This document shows positions 1 to 6,027 of a DNA stretch of 22,251 nt, in pieces. Positions within the stretch are counted from its first letter, which is position 1. Every line of letters starts with the position of its first letter. Position numbers and translations under genes: made by a program. Source of the stretch: CAZFIO01 sp964519585 (GTDB lineage: Bacteria; Bacillota; Clostridia; Tissierellales; Tissierellaceae); assembly GCA_964519585.1 (NCBI GenBank), contig CAZFIO010000016.1, positions 1 to 22,251 on the forward strand, read 5' to 3'. The notes beneath the pieces were generated by a model. The model was not told the origin of the DNA and did no database searches. It saw nothing but the letters and a program-made list of their open reading frames with translations.

Positions 1-97
1 ATTGCAAAGGTTACAGGGTTATTTTTTGCTCTTTTGCTGCAAAAGTCAAGATATAGCATGTTACCACAAGTCTTCCTCTTATGTCAATAATATTCCC

Positions 98-126
98 AAA
101 TAAGCAGGAAAATATCCAGCTTATTT
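98..126 (-). terminator. Hairpin after the methyltransferase gene
   Basis: Two 12-base arms (98-109 and 115-126) pair with one mismatch around a 5-base loop, three bases past the stop codon of the minus-strand methyltransferase. The U-tract after the stem is short, so termination may be inefficient. Bases 1-97 show no gene I can support. Confidence 0.5.
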
Positions 127-128
127 CT

Positions 129-863
129 TTATTTCCTCACAACAAAGTTAATTCTTTCACTATTATCCTTGATTTCTGAAAAAGTAAAGGCTTCATAAAC
201 ATCTATAGATTTGAAAGCAGATTTTTCAAGGGCCTCTTTTATCTGATTTACACTATAGGCCCTCTCTTGGTGAAATTCATCTGCCCTTCTAAACAAGCCA
301 TCCCCATCTTCATAAAAAAAGGTAAGAAGAAAGTCACATATATTTGTTTCTTCATCAAATTTATTATCCCAAATATAAAATATATCATCCCTATCCTCAA
401 TAAAAATATTGTTTCCTATTATATCCTTAATTTTATACATAGAATTAATATCAAAAATAAACATCCCATCATCTTCCAAATGATCATAAACATTTTTAAA
501 GACTGCTTCCAAACTTCCTTCATCTAATATGTAGTTAATACTATCGCAAATAGATAGGATACAATCATACTTGGTTTTAAGATTAAATTCTGTCATATCC
601 TGCTTAAATAATTTTACATTCCTAAAACCTTTTAGCTTCTTTTGTGCTATAGAAAGCATTTCATCAGATAGGTCAAAGCAGGTGAGCTTGTACTCCTCCT
701 TGGCTAAATTCAAGGACAGATTTCCTGTCCCGCAAGCCATTTCCAAAACTGTTTTTGGCCTAATCTTATATTTATTAAATATATCTCTTATATAAGAAAA
801 CCAATTTTCATAATCAAAATCATCCATTAATTCATCGTAAAGTCTCGCAAAATCTTTATACAT
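129..863 (-). CDS. Class I SAM-dependent methyltransferase, YqeM-like
   Basis: A 244-residue cytosolic protein with a Rossmann-type methyltransferase fold. Seen: motif I VLEMACGTGNLS near residues 39-50, the acidic FDLS after strand 2 that would contact the SAM ribose, and a post-motif DCILSICDSINYI. The N-terminus (MYKDFARLYDELM) and overall length resemble the YqeM family of Firmicutes, whose substrate is not established. AAGGAAGAAG precedes the ATG at a good distance. It follows the SspF-like spore-protein gene by 21 bases on the same strand, so readthrough from the sporulation promoter at 1139-1167 is possible. The substrate cannot be read from the sequence. Confidence 0.88.
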   Translation of the reverse strand: MYKDFARLYDELMDDFDYENWFSYIRDIFNKYKIRPKTVLEMACGTGNLSLNLAKEEYKLTCFDLSDEMLSIAQKKLKGFRNVKLFKQDMTEFNLKTKYDCILSICDSINYILDEGSLEAVFKNVYDHLEDDGMFIFDINSMYKIKDIIGNNIFIEDRDDIFYIWDNKFDEETNICDFLLTFFYEDGDGLFRRADEFHQERAYSVNQIKEALEKSAFKSIDVYEAFTFSEIKDNSERINFVVRK

Positions 864-884
864 AAATCTTCTTCCTTACCTTTA

Positions 885-1076
885 TTATTTGTTTTTTAAG
901 GCTTCTTTCTTTTTGCTAGCAGCCATTAGGCCACCAATTCTACCAGATTCTTTGGCAGTTAGGCCTGCCCAGCCCTTTTCCTCTATCTTATCTAGTAAGC
1001 CTAGTTCACCGGCTATCTCCAACTTCAAAATATCATCCTTAGTTAGTTCTTTCTTCTTTTTTCTTGACCTTTTCAC
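885..1076 (-). CDS. Alpha/beta-type small acid-soluble spore protein, SspF-like
   Basis: A 63-residue basic protein. The start is set at a GTG (1076) because GGAGGG lies 5 bases upstream; the in-frame ATG at 1094 would put that ribosome site inside the gene. Seen: a basic N-terminus (KRSRKKKK), then KLEIAGELG (residues 18-26), matching the conserved block around the GPR protease site of alpha/beta SASPs, then GWAGLTAKESGRIGGLM (35-51), matching the second conserved block. The basic start and GW motif resemble SspF rather than major SASPs. Known family role: coats spore DNA and is degraded at germination. A sigma-G-like promoter lies upstream. The assignment rests on motif recognition, not alignment. 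Confidence 0.8.
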   Translation of the reverse strand: MKRSRKKKKELTKDDILKLEIAGELGLLDKIEEKGWAGLTAKESGRIGGLMAASKKKEALKNK

Positions 1077-1138
1077 AATATCCCTCCATATCATCTTTGT
1101 AAAGAATCATTATAATAATTCTTAGGTCTTTGTTTTCT

Positions 1139-1167
1139 TATTATGTTGAGATATGCAAATTTTATTC
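1139..1167 (-). promoter_or_regulatory. Sigma-G-like promoter for the SspF-like gene
   Basis: On the minus strand, GAATA (1163-1167) and CATAATA (1139-1145) are separated by 17 bases. This matches the Bacillus sigma-G consensus as I know it (GHATR, 17-18 bases, CATNHTA) at every defined position. The predicted transcript would start near 1132 and give a leader of about 55 bases to the GTG. Forespore expression would fit a spore DNA-binding protein. Confidence 0.6.
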
Positions 1168-1176
1168 TTATAGATA

Positions 1177-2103
1177 TTATATAAGGACAAATCTCCAGTT
1201 TATATAAATAAAAATTATAAAACTAATCAACACAGGTATATAATCAAATATACTTCTAGCATGGTCTACATAGCCATAGTCTATATAATCATCATACTCA
1301 TATCTTTCTACAGGTTTTGATAGTCTTTTTATTAATTTAAATACTATAAAAGCACAAAGTATTATTATAATTAGGATTATTATTATACTCTTACCTGCTT
1401 GAACAGGATCCAAACCTTCTTGTGATGGCAGGCTATCTAATACATGACCATATTTAGATAAAAGAAATAATAAACTAATTGCTATACCATTGTTTAGTGT
1501 GTGGGCTATGATGGATGAATAGATTGAGTTAGTCTTATAGACCATAACACCAAATAGTAGGCCTAGAAGTGTTGGGCCAACAAAGTTTAATATTGTAAAA
1601 TGGAAAATTCCAAATAGTAGACCGCTTATTATAATACTTTTCTTTGGACCTAGTTTATGATAGGCAGCCATGATGGTCCCTCTAAACATTATTTCTTCAC
1701 ATATGCCTGGCGATATGGCTATGACAAAGAAGCTATAGATAAACTGGATATCATCTCCTGGAACTGGAACTGTACTAGGATAAACTTCTCTAAATATACT
1801 AATAATACTTAAAAAAATTGCATTGATAAAAGCCACAAGTGGATAAGCAAAGATTGTAATCAATATAACTAAAATTATATTTTTAAAACTTATTTTATTT
1901 AACCTTAGGGCCCTTTTTAACGAAATTCCCTTTAATTTTAAGTATAATAGGTTGGGCAAAAGTACTAGTATATACTCAGTAATTAAGAGTCCAGAGTATA
2001 TCTCCCTACTTTGAACCATAGCCCCTATGAAAAGCAAGACTATTGACAAGGCAAGGAATAAAAGATTGGTTTCAAATATTTTGGGTCTTTTTATACTATC
2101 CAT
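1177..2103 (-). CDS. CPBP family intramembrane metalloprotease
   Basis: A 308-residue polytopic membrane protein of the CPBP (CAAX protease and bacteriocin-processing, Abi) family. Seen: motif 1 EEIMFRG (residues 136-142, with the Glu-Glu pair and Arg), motif 2 FGIFHF (His168), and motif 3 AHTLNN (His201 and Asn204/205), so all expected catalytic residues are present. About eight hydrophobic segments occur, including a C-terminal pair joined by a Tyr/Asp-rich loop. The ATG at 2103 is chosen because AAAGGAGG lies just before it; a GTG 24 bases upstream would place that ribosome site inside the gene. It follows hpt across a hairpin. The substrate is unknown; relatives act in prenyl-protein processing, bacteriocin immunity or regulated proteolysis. 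Confidence 0.87.
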   Translation of the reverse strand: MDSIKRPKIFETNLLFLALSIVLLFIGAMVQSREIYSGLLITEYILVLLPNLLYLKLKGISLKRALRLNKISFKNIILVILITIFAYPLVAFINAIFLSIISIFREVYPSTVPVPGDDIQFIYSFFVIAISPGICEEIMFRGTIMAAYHKLGPKKSIIISGLLFGIFHFTILNFVGPTLLGLLFGVMVYKTNSIYSSIIAHTLNNGIAISLLFLLSKYGHVLDSLPSQEGLDPVQAGKSIIIILIIIILCAFIVFKLIKRLSKPVERYEYDDYIDYGYVDHARSIFDYIPVLISFIIFIYINWRFVLI

Positions 2104-2122
2104 GTCTCCTCCTTTATAAAAT

Positions 2123-2148
2123 TGCACCTACAGGCTAATGTAGGTGCA
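2123..2148 (-). terminator. Hairpin between hpt and the CPBP protease gene
   Basis: A perfect 10-bp inverted repeat, TGCACCTACA / TGTAGGTGCA, with a 6-base loop and ATTTTAT following on the minus strand. It lies 4 bases past the hpt stop and directly before the protease ribosome site. The short U-run suggests partial termination or mRNA end protection. Confidence 0.6.
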
Positions 2149-2152
2149 GTTT

Positions 2153-2671
2153 TTAATCAAATGTAAATATATAAGGAATATTTCTATAAAAATCCCCATA
2201 ATTCAAGCCATAGCCTACTATAAATACATCTGGGATTTCAAAACCTGTATAGTCTGGTGAAATATCTGTCTTCCTTCTACTAGGTTTATCTAACATTACG
2301 CAGATGTTGATTGAATTTGGTTCTTTTTTCTTAAGGTGTTCAATTACTTCCTTGATTGTATGACCTGAATCTATAATATCATCAACTATAAGTATATCTC
2401 GTCCCTTGATATCTGCCCTTAGATCATGGACTATTTCCACATGTCCTGTGGATGTTTCAGAATGTTCATAACTTGAAGTCGTTATAAAATCTATCTCAAC
2501 AGGAATTGATAACTCTCTTACCAAGTCTGCTGCAAAGATAAAGCTCCCCCTTAGTAAGGATACCACTACCAGGTCCTTTTCTTTAAATCTGGAGCTTATT
2601 TCTTTACCCAATTCCTTTACTCTCTTATCTATTTCTTCCCTAGTAAACAGTGCCCTTTCCTTTCTGTCCAT
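2153..2671 (-). CDS. hpt: Hypoxanthine phosphoribosyltransferase
   Basis: A 172-residue cytosolic purine-salvage enzyme that makes IMP/GMP from hypoxanthine/guanine and PRPP. Seen: LLRGSF (39-44, the PPi loop), the flexible-loop stretch FITTSSYEH (62-70), and the PRPP signature DILIVDDIIDSGHT (92-105) with its acidic pair. The length is typical. The start is uncertain: an ATG at 2695 lacks a ribosome site, while AAGGGAGAG (2684-2692) would serve a TTG at 2677 (6 bases) or an ATG at 2671 (12 bases). I give the ATG at 2671. The gene closely follows a small membrane-peptide gene (stop at 2698) and the SSB-like gene, suggesting one transcript. Confidence 0.95.
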   Translation of the reverse strand: MDRKERALFTREEIDKRVKELGKEISSRFKEKDLVVVSLLRGSFIFAADLVRELSIPVEIDFITTSSYEHSETSTGHVEIVHDLRADIKGRDILIVDDIIDSGHTIKEVIEHLKKKEPNSINICVMLDKPSRRKTDISPDYTGFEIPDVFIVGYGLNYGDFYRNIPYIFTFD

Positions 2672-2697
2672 TCCCAAACCATTCTCTCCCTTCATCT

Positions 2698-2829
2698 TTA
2701 GTGAATATTTTTTTGTTTTTCAATATACCTCCTTATATCTCTTAATTCCTTAAGAATCAAATTTAGTGTATATTGAAGACTAATGAGTATTATAAATATT
2801 ATAACACTTATTATGAATTTTGCATTCAT
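2698..2829 (-). CDS. Small single-pass membrane protein (43 aa), unknown
   Basis: A 43-codon ORF fills the gap between the SSB-like gene and hpt. It starts MNAKFIISVIIF, has one hydrophobic segment at about residues 4-26, and then a charged amphipathic tail (LKELRDIRRYIEKQK). AGGAAGG lies upstream at a slightly long distance. The stop codon is two bases from the in-frame ATG of hpt at 2695, so the two are probably co-translated or translationally coupled. The N-in/C-out or reverse topology cannot be fixed. I do not recognise a named family. Its tight fit, lack of internal stops and coherent TM-plus-charged-helix design support a real gene. Confidence 0.6.
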   Translation of the reverse strand: MNAKFIISVIIFIILISLQYTLNLILKELRDIRRYIEKQKNIH

Positions 2830-2846
2830 TTTTTCTCTTATCCTTC

Positions 2847-3512
2847 CTATTCTTCAATTTCCTGTCTATTATTATCATTTTCAATGAATTCAAGCTTGGA
2901 AATAGAAACCTCATAGGCCATTCTTGTTTCTATATCATTCTTATTGGACCTTTTTTGATATTCTCTACTTTGTATTCGTCCCCATATCCTTATATGGTCC
3001 CCAACAAGAAGATTTTCGCAAAACCTAGCATTTCTACCCCAAGCAATGGAGGGTATGTAATCTGACTTGTTGTAGGCCCGGTTTACAGCCAGTAGGATAT
3101 CAGATATTTCTCTTCCAAAGGGAGTAACCCTATATACAGGATTCTTACATATATACCCATCTAAAAAGATTTCATTAGGTTTTTTTCTTAATTCTTCCAG
3201 ATCTATTTCATCTGGAATTTTTATTTCCCGAGCAAATATAGTTAAAATTAATCTGTTATAAGAATCAACAAATCTATTATAGGATCTTAACTGCCCCCTT
3301 ATAATCACATTTATCCCCGGTTTGATATCCAAATTCAGAAGTAATCTTTCAGAAATTGTAACAGGTAATAAATCCATGGATTCACTCAACCTAGGAACCT
3401 CTACCTCCATATTATAAAACTTTTCTCCATACATTTCATGACTAAATTCCTTTTCCTTACTAACTATACCTACAATCTGGACTGTATTAGTATCTTCATA
3501 CTTTTCTGACAT
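2847..3512 (-). CDS. SSB-like protein with two OB-fold segments
   Basis: A 221-residue protein. The C-terminal half (about 105-215) reads as a primosomal/SSB-type OB fold: an N-terminal FLDGYICKNPVYR, a central DYIPSIAWGRNARFCENLLVGDHIRIWGRIQSREY, and a closing EVSISKLEFIE. The N-terminal half (about 8-95) has the same layout: VQIVGIVSKEKEF, LLLNLDIKPGINVIIRGQLRSY, then LTIFAREI. It therefore looks like an internal duplication rather than the usual single-OB SSB. The C-terminus (NRQEIEE) is acidic but lacks the DDDIPF-type SSB tail. It probably binds single-stranded DNA or RNA; it is unlikely to be the cell's main SSB. A strong AAGGGGG precedes the ATG. Downstream come the 43-aa peptide and hpt. 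Confidence 0.75.
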   Translation of the reverse strand: MSEKYEDTNTVQIVGIVSKEKEFSHEMYGEKFYNMEVEVPRLSESMDLLPVTISERLLLNLDIKPGINVIIRGQLRSYNRFVDSYNRLILTIFAREIKIPDEIDLEELRKKPNEIFLDGYICKNPVYRVTPFGREISDILLAVNRAYNKSDYIPSIAWGRNARFCENLLVGDHIRIWGRIQSREYQKRSNKNDIETRMAYEVSISKLEFIENDNNRQEIEE

Positions 3513-3558
3513 ATATATTCCCCCTTATTCATATGTTTCTAATCCATATATTGTATTC

Positions 3559-3590
3559 TTTATGATTTTATAATATGATAAAATCATAAA
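3559..3590 (-). repeat. Second inverted repeat overlapping the 3581-3627 hairpin
   Basis: A perfect 12-bp inverted repeat (3559-3570 and 3579-3590) with an 8-base loop. Its arm at 3579-3590 overlaps an arm of the longer hairpin at 3581-3627, so the two structures are mutually exclusive. It lies about 50-80 bases before the start of the SSB-like gene, in its presumed leader or promoter region. Confidence 0.55.
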
Positions 3591-3627
3591 AGGTAATGGG
3601 CTTTTTAACCATTACCTTTTATGATTT
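3581..3627 (-). terminator. Strong hairpin after the Mur-ligase-like gene
   Basis: A perfect 19-bp inverted repeat (arms 3581-3599 and 3609-3627, 9-base loop) starts at the last base of the minus-strand TGA stop. The 3' arm ends in TTTTATGATTT and runs into further U-rich sequence, fitting a terminator. Its 3' arm can also pair with a third segment at 3559-3570, which may matter for the SSB-like gene downstream. Confidence 0.7.
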
Positions 3628-4238
3628 CAATTTATAATTTTAATATTTTCATCCTTGTACCCAAGTATTAGGAGCAGGGCACTTACGCCGATTAAGGGAT
3701 ATATATTGTCCTTCATTTTGCAATCAATTTCTAGGGTAAATTCAAAAGGTTCAATTTTCTTACCCCCTATAGTAATTAGGTCCCTTTGTAGGCATATATT
3801 GGCCTTAGTTGTAGAATCAATGTTGTATGATGACAGGGTGATGGTAGATTTTAAATTAAATCCATAAGTTACTACTATCCCTTCTATATCTTCCAGTCCC
3901 AGTGATGTCCAATTTTCATCATCAGAGTTAATTATATAATACTTACATTTTGCAAATTCTTTTGAAAATAAACTTGAATTGTATCCTATTTCATCCAATT
4001 GATCTATAAGTAATATATCCGGTTCCAGGCCAATTATCCCATAAGATTCTAAGTTTTTTTTATTCATATTTATTATTACAAGCTGGGATAGTTTATTGCT
4101 GTAGAAATTTATGATTCCCCTGGAATTTTTATAAACTAAATCAAACCCATATTTGGTTAAAAACCTATCAAGAAAATTTAAAGTATATTTGTTAAATCCT
4201 TCTTCTATTATACCAATAAAAATTATCTCTTTATCCAT
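3627..4238 (-). CDS. Mur-ligase-like protein lacking the P-loop
   Basis: A 203-residue protein that I align by eye to the central ATPase domain of MurE/MurF-type ligases. Seen: FIGIIEEGFNKYT (7-19) sits where ligases have IGITGTNGKTT; LEPDILLIDQLDEIG (71-85) matches the GLKPDIAVFTNLTQDHLD region; YYIINSDDEN (100-109) matches the INADD block; VTYGFN (123-128) matches MTYGI; NIYPLIGVSALLLILGY (178-194) matches the NVYNALAAIA helix. The GKT/GKS nucleotide-binding residues are absent, and there is no C-terminal ligase domain. It is probably a pseudoenzyme or binding protein rather than an active ligase. GGAGAG precedes the ATG, and it follows the PdaB-like deacetylase by 18 bases, so the two are co-transcribed. 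Confidence 0.6.
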   Translation of the reverse strand: MDKEIIFIGIIEEGFNKYTLNFLDRFLTKYGFDLVYKNSRGIINFYSNKLSQLVIINMNKKNLESYGIIGLEPDILLIDQLDEIGYNSSLFSKEFAKCKYYIINSDDENWTSLGLEDIEGIVVTYGFNLKSTITLSSYNIDSTTKANICLQRDLITIGGKKIEPFEFTLEIDCKMKDNIYPLIGVSALLLILGYKDENIKIIN

Positions 4239-4256
4239 TAAATCTCTCCAGTATAG

Positions 4257-5024
4257 TTACTTAATAGGTATCTGTCTTCCATTGTTATTCATTTCAAAAT
4301 TATCCTTATGGATTAATTCCGATACAGGAACTATTTCATAGCCCTCTGCTAGTATTTTCTCTATTACCAGAGGTAAATATTCCTTTATATATTTTGCATT
4401 GTTGTGGAATAATACTATAGATCCCTTAGCTAGATTTCTAACCACCCTATCCACTACTGGTTGAACCCCCAATTCCTTCCAATCCAGGCTATCAATATCC
4501 CATTGAATTGTGTAGTAGCCGTTTTCCCTTGCCACTTGGATTAGAAGATTATTATAGTCACCATAAGGAGGCCTGAAAAGATTAGGTTTTGTTTTTGTAA
4601 TTTTAAAAATTTCATCTGCAGTCTCCTTTAGCTCTTTTGACATATTATCAGCACTTAATTGGCTCATATTTGGGTGGGTAGCAGAATGGTTACCGATTTC
4701 GTGCCCTCTTTTGTAGATTTCATCAACCCTATGAGGGAACTTATCTATCCAAAACTTAACTAAAAAGAATGTGGATTTTATTTTATACCTATCTAGTGTA
4801 TCCAATATATCCAGGGTAAATTCATCACCATAAGCCGCATCAAAAGAAATTGCTATCTTATTTTCATCAGTCTCAACACTATATATAGGCAATTCTTTAG
4901 TAGGTGAAAAAGCATTGATTATTCCATAGTTTATATTTATGGAGTGTATGGTTAAGGCTAATACTAGGGTGAAGAGTATTATAACTAATCTATAAGTAAA
5001 GTAGTAATGGCTTTCTCTTTTCAT
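4257..5024 (-). CDS. Membrane-anchored polysaccharide deacetylase, PdaB-like
   Basis: A 255-residue NodB-homology protein with an uncleaved signal anchor (hydrophobic 12-28) and an extracytoplasmic catalytic domain (about 55-245). Seen: motif 1 is FDAAYGDE (61-68) instead of TFDDG, keeping the first Asp (62) but not the metal-binding second Asp; motif 2 HSATH (113-117) has both His; motif 3 RPPYG (151-155); motif 4 DSLDW (178-182); motif 5 VLFHNN (204-209). A changed motif 1 of this sort is, as I recall, usual in the sporulation PdaB group, so activity may differ from chitin or peptidoglycan deacetylases. GGAGGTG lies 5 bases before the ATG. A role in spore cortex or envelope is inferred from family resemblance. 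Confidence 0.85.
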   Translation of the reverse strand: MKRESHYYFTYRLVIILFTLVLALTIHSININYGIINAFSPTKELPIYSVETDENKIAISFDAAYGDEFTLDILDTLDRYKIKSTFFLVKFWIDKFPHRVDEIYKRGHEIGNHSATHPNMSQLSADNMSKELKETADEIFKITKTKPNLFRPPYGDYNNLLIQVARENGYYTIQWDIDSLDWKELGVQPVVDRVVRNLAKGSIVLFHNNAKYIKEYLPLVIEKILAEGYEIVPVSELIHKDNFEMNNNGRQIPIK

Positions 5025-5140
5025 TTAAACACCTCCAGGGCCAAAAAGTTTTCCTTATAATACTATAGTTATTCTGGTTTTGATTTATTATTACTAGCTT
5101 TAAAATTTCAAAAAAATGTTTTTTACATAAATCTTTACCT

Positions 5141-5169
5141 GTTTATATTTAAAATTAAAGGTTATATTA
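5141..5169 (+). promoter_or_regulatory. Possible sigma-G promoter for the spore-protein gene
   Basis: GTTTA (5141-5145), 17 bases, then TATATTA (5163-5169). Each element has one mismatch to the sigma-G consensus (GHATR; CATNHTA), so this is weaker than the match at 1139-1167. A start site about 7 bases downstream would fall at 5176, the first base of a hairpin. Confidence 0.4.
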
Positions 5170-5175
5170 TTGATA

Positions 5176-5195
5176 CAATAACTTTTTTGTTATTG
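5176..5195 (+). repeat. 5' leader hairpin of the spore-protein mRNA
   Basis: CAATAAC TTTTTT GTTATTG is a perfect 7-bp stem with a U6 loop, ending 3 bases before the AAAGGAGG ribosome site (5198-5205). It begins where the predicted transcript would begin, so it could protect the mRNA 5' end. Confidence 0.5.
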
Positions 5196-5210
5196 GAAAG
5201 GAGGATATCT

Positions 5211-5420
5211 ATGACTAACAACAATAGTAATAGATTAGTTGTTCCAGAAGCTAAGGCAGCCCTGGACCAAATGAAACTAGAAATCGCAAAGGAACTTGGT
5301 TTTCCAAATTATGATAGTATAGATAAGGGTAATCTTACCTCTCGTGAAAATGGATATGTAGGTGGTTATATGGTAAGAAACCTGGTTAAATCAGCTCAAG
5401 ATCAATTGGCAGGTAAATAA
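5211..5420 (+). CDS. Alpha/beta-type small acid-soluble spore protein
   Basis: A 69-residue protein. The ATG at 5211 is chosen because AAAGGAGG lies just upstream; an earlier in-frame start at 5187 would overlap it. Seen: NRLVVPEAKAALDQMKLEIAKELG (about 7-30), the classic first SASP block with the GPR protease site predicted between Glu24 and Ile25, and GNLTSRENGYVGGYMVRNLV (40-59), the second DNA-binding block. Family role: binds spore DNA, holds it in an A-like form that resists UV, and feeds amino-acid pools at germination. It is a single-gene transcription unit with its own terminator. It is closer to the major SASPs than the SspF-like copy at 885-1076. Confidence 0.95.
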   Translation: MTNNNSNRLVVPEAKAALDQMKLEIAKELGFPNYDSIDKGNLTSRENGYVGGYMVRNLVKSAQDQLAGK

Positions 5421-5424
5421 ATTT

Positions 5425-5455
5425 AAGGAGAAGTGGAAATCCACTTCTCCTTTTT
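5425..5455 (+). terminator. Rho-independent terminator of the spore-protein gene
   Basis: AAGGAGAAGTGGA pairs with TCCACTTCTCCTT (5440-5452) around a tight loop, with a U-run to 5455. It starts 5 bases past the stop codon. Confidence 0.9.
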
Positions 5456-5496
5456 GTATAATAGTATTATATAAATATTTTGAAAAGGGTGAAATT

Positions 5497-6027
5497 ATGT
5501 TTCAGGATAGCAGTGAAGAACTAGCACAAAACAAGTTGTTGTTACTATATATAATTGATAAATCACCATATGCCTTTAATAAAGACCAAATTACAGAATA
5601 TATACTTGATAGAAATCTACTTAATTATTTCCTAATCCAGGAATATATTGACCAGCTGTTAGAAGCAGGCTTTATAGAAGTAGTAAGGGATAAAAAATAC
5701 CGGGCTACAGAAAAAGGAAAAGAATCCTTAAGATATTTCCAATCAAAGATTCCTTCTAAAATTAAAAATCAGTTAGTATCAGACTTCCAACTTGAGGAAG
5801 AAAAAAAGAAAAAGGAATCACAGATAATTGCAGAATACTATGAAAAGGAAGATAGTCAGTACATGGTAAACCTTAAACTGGTAGAAAAAGAGGAGGTTCT
5901 TTTTTCTCTATATTTAAGCCTTCCTTCTGCAAAACAGGCGGAGCAAATAACCCAGGCCTGGAAAGATGACCCAGATTCTATTTATGCTAGTATTATGAAT
6001 TTATTTATTGAAAAGGATTTAAAGTAG
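5497..6027 (+). CDS. DUF4364 family protein (winged-helix-like)
   Basis: A 176-residue cytosolic protein that I recognise as DUF4364, a family common in Clostridia. The N-terminal part (about 1-75) reads as a winged helix: LLLYIIDKSPYAFNKDQITEYIL, a recognition-like helix YFLIQEYIDQLLEAGFIE, then a wing VVRDKKYRATEKGKESL. A charged helix (EEEKKKKESQ, about 100-112) links to an alpha/beta C-terminal part. It is therefore a probable DNA-binding regulator, with targets unknown. AAAAGGGTG lies before the ATG. It stands alone between the spore-protein terminator and a convergent gene, whose stop it overlaps by 9 bases. Confidence 0.85.
   Translation: MFQDSSEELAQNKLLLLYIIDKSPYAFNKDQITEYILDRNLLNYFLIQEYIDQLLEAGFIEVVRDKKYRATEKGKESLRYFQSKIPSKIKNQLVSDFQLEEEKKKKESQIIAEYYEKEDSQYMVNLKLVEKEEVLFSLYLSLPSAKQAEQITQAWKDDPDSIYASIMNLFIEKDLK

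Noticed and set aside
2641..2734. A perfect AAGGAGGT (2727-2734, minus) followed by TTG, opening a 28-codon ORF
   Set aside because: The frame lies inside the 43-aa peptide and hpt genes, runs into a stop quickly and has no sensible protein character. The sequence probably just encodes Arg-Arg in the small peptide.
5187..5210. Longer N-terminus for the spore protein from an upstream in-frame start
   Set aside because: It would place the AAAGGAGG ribosome site inside the gene; the ATG at 5211 fits known SASP lengths.
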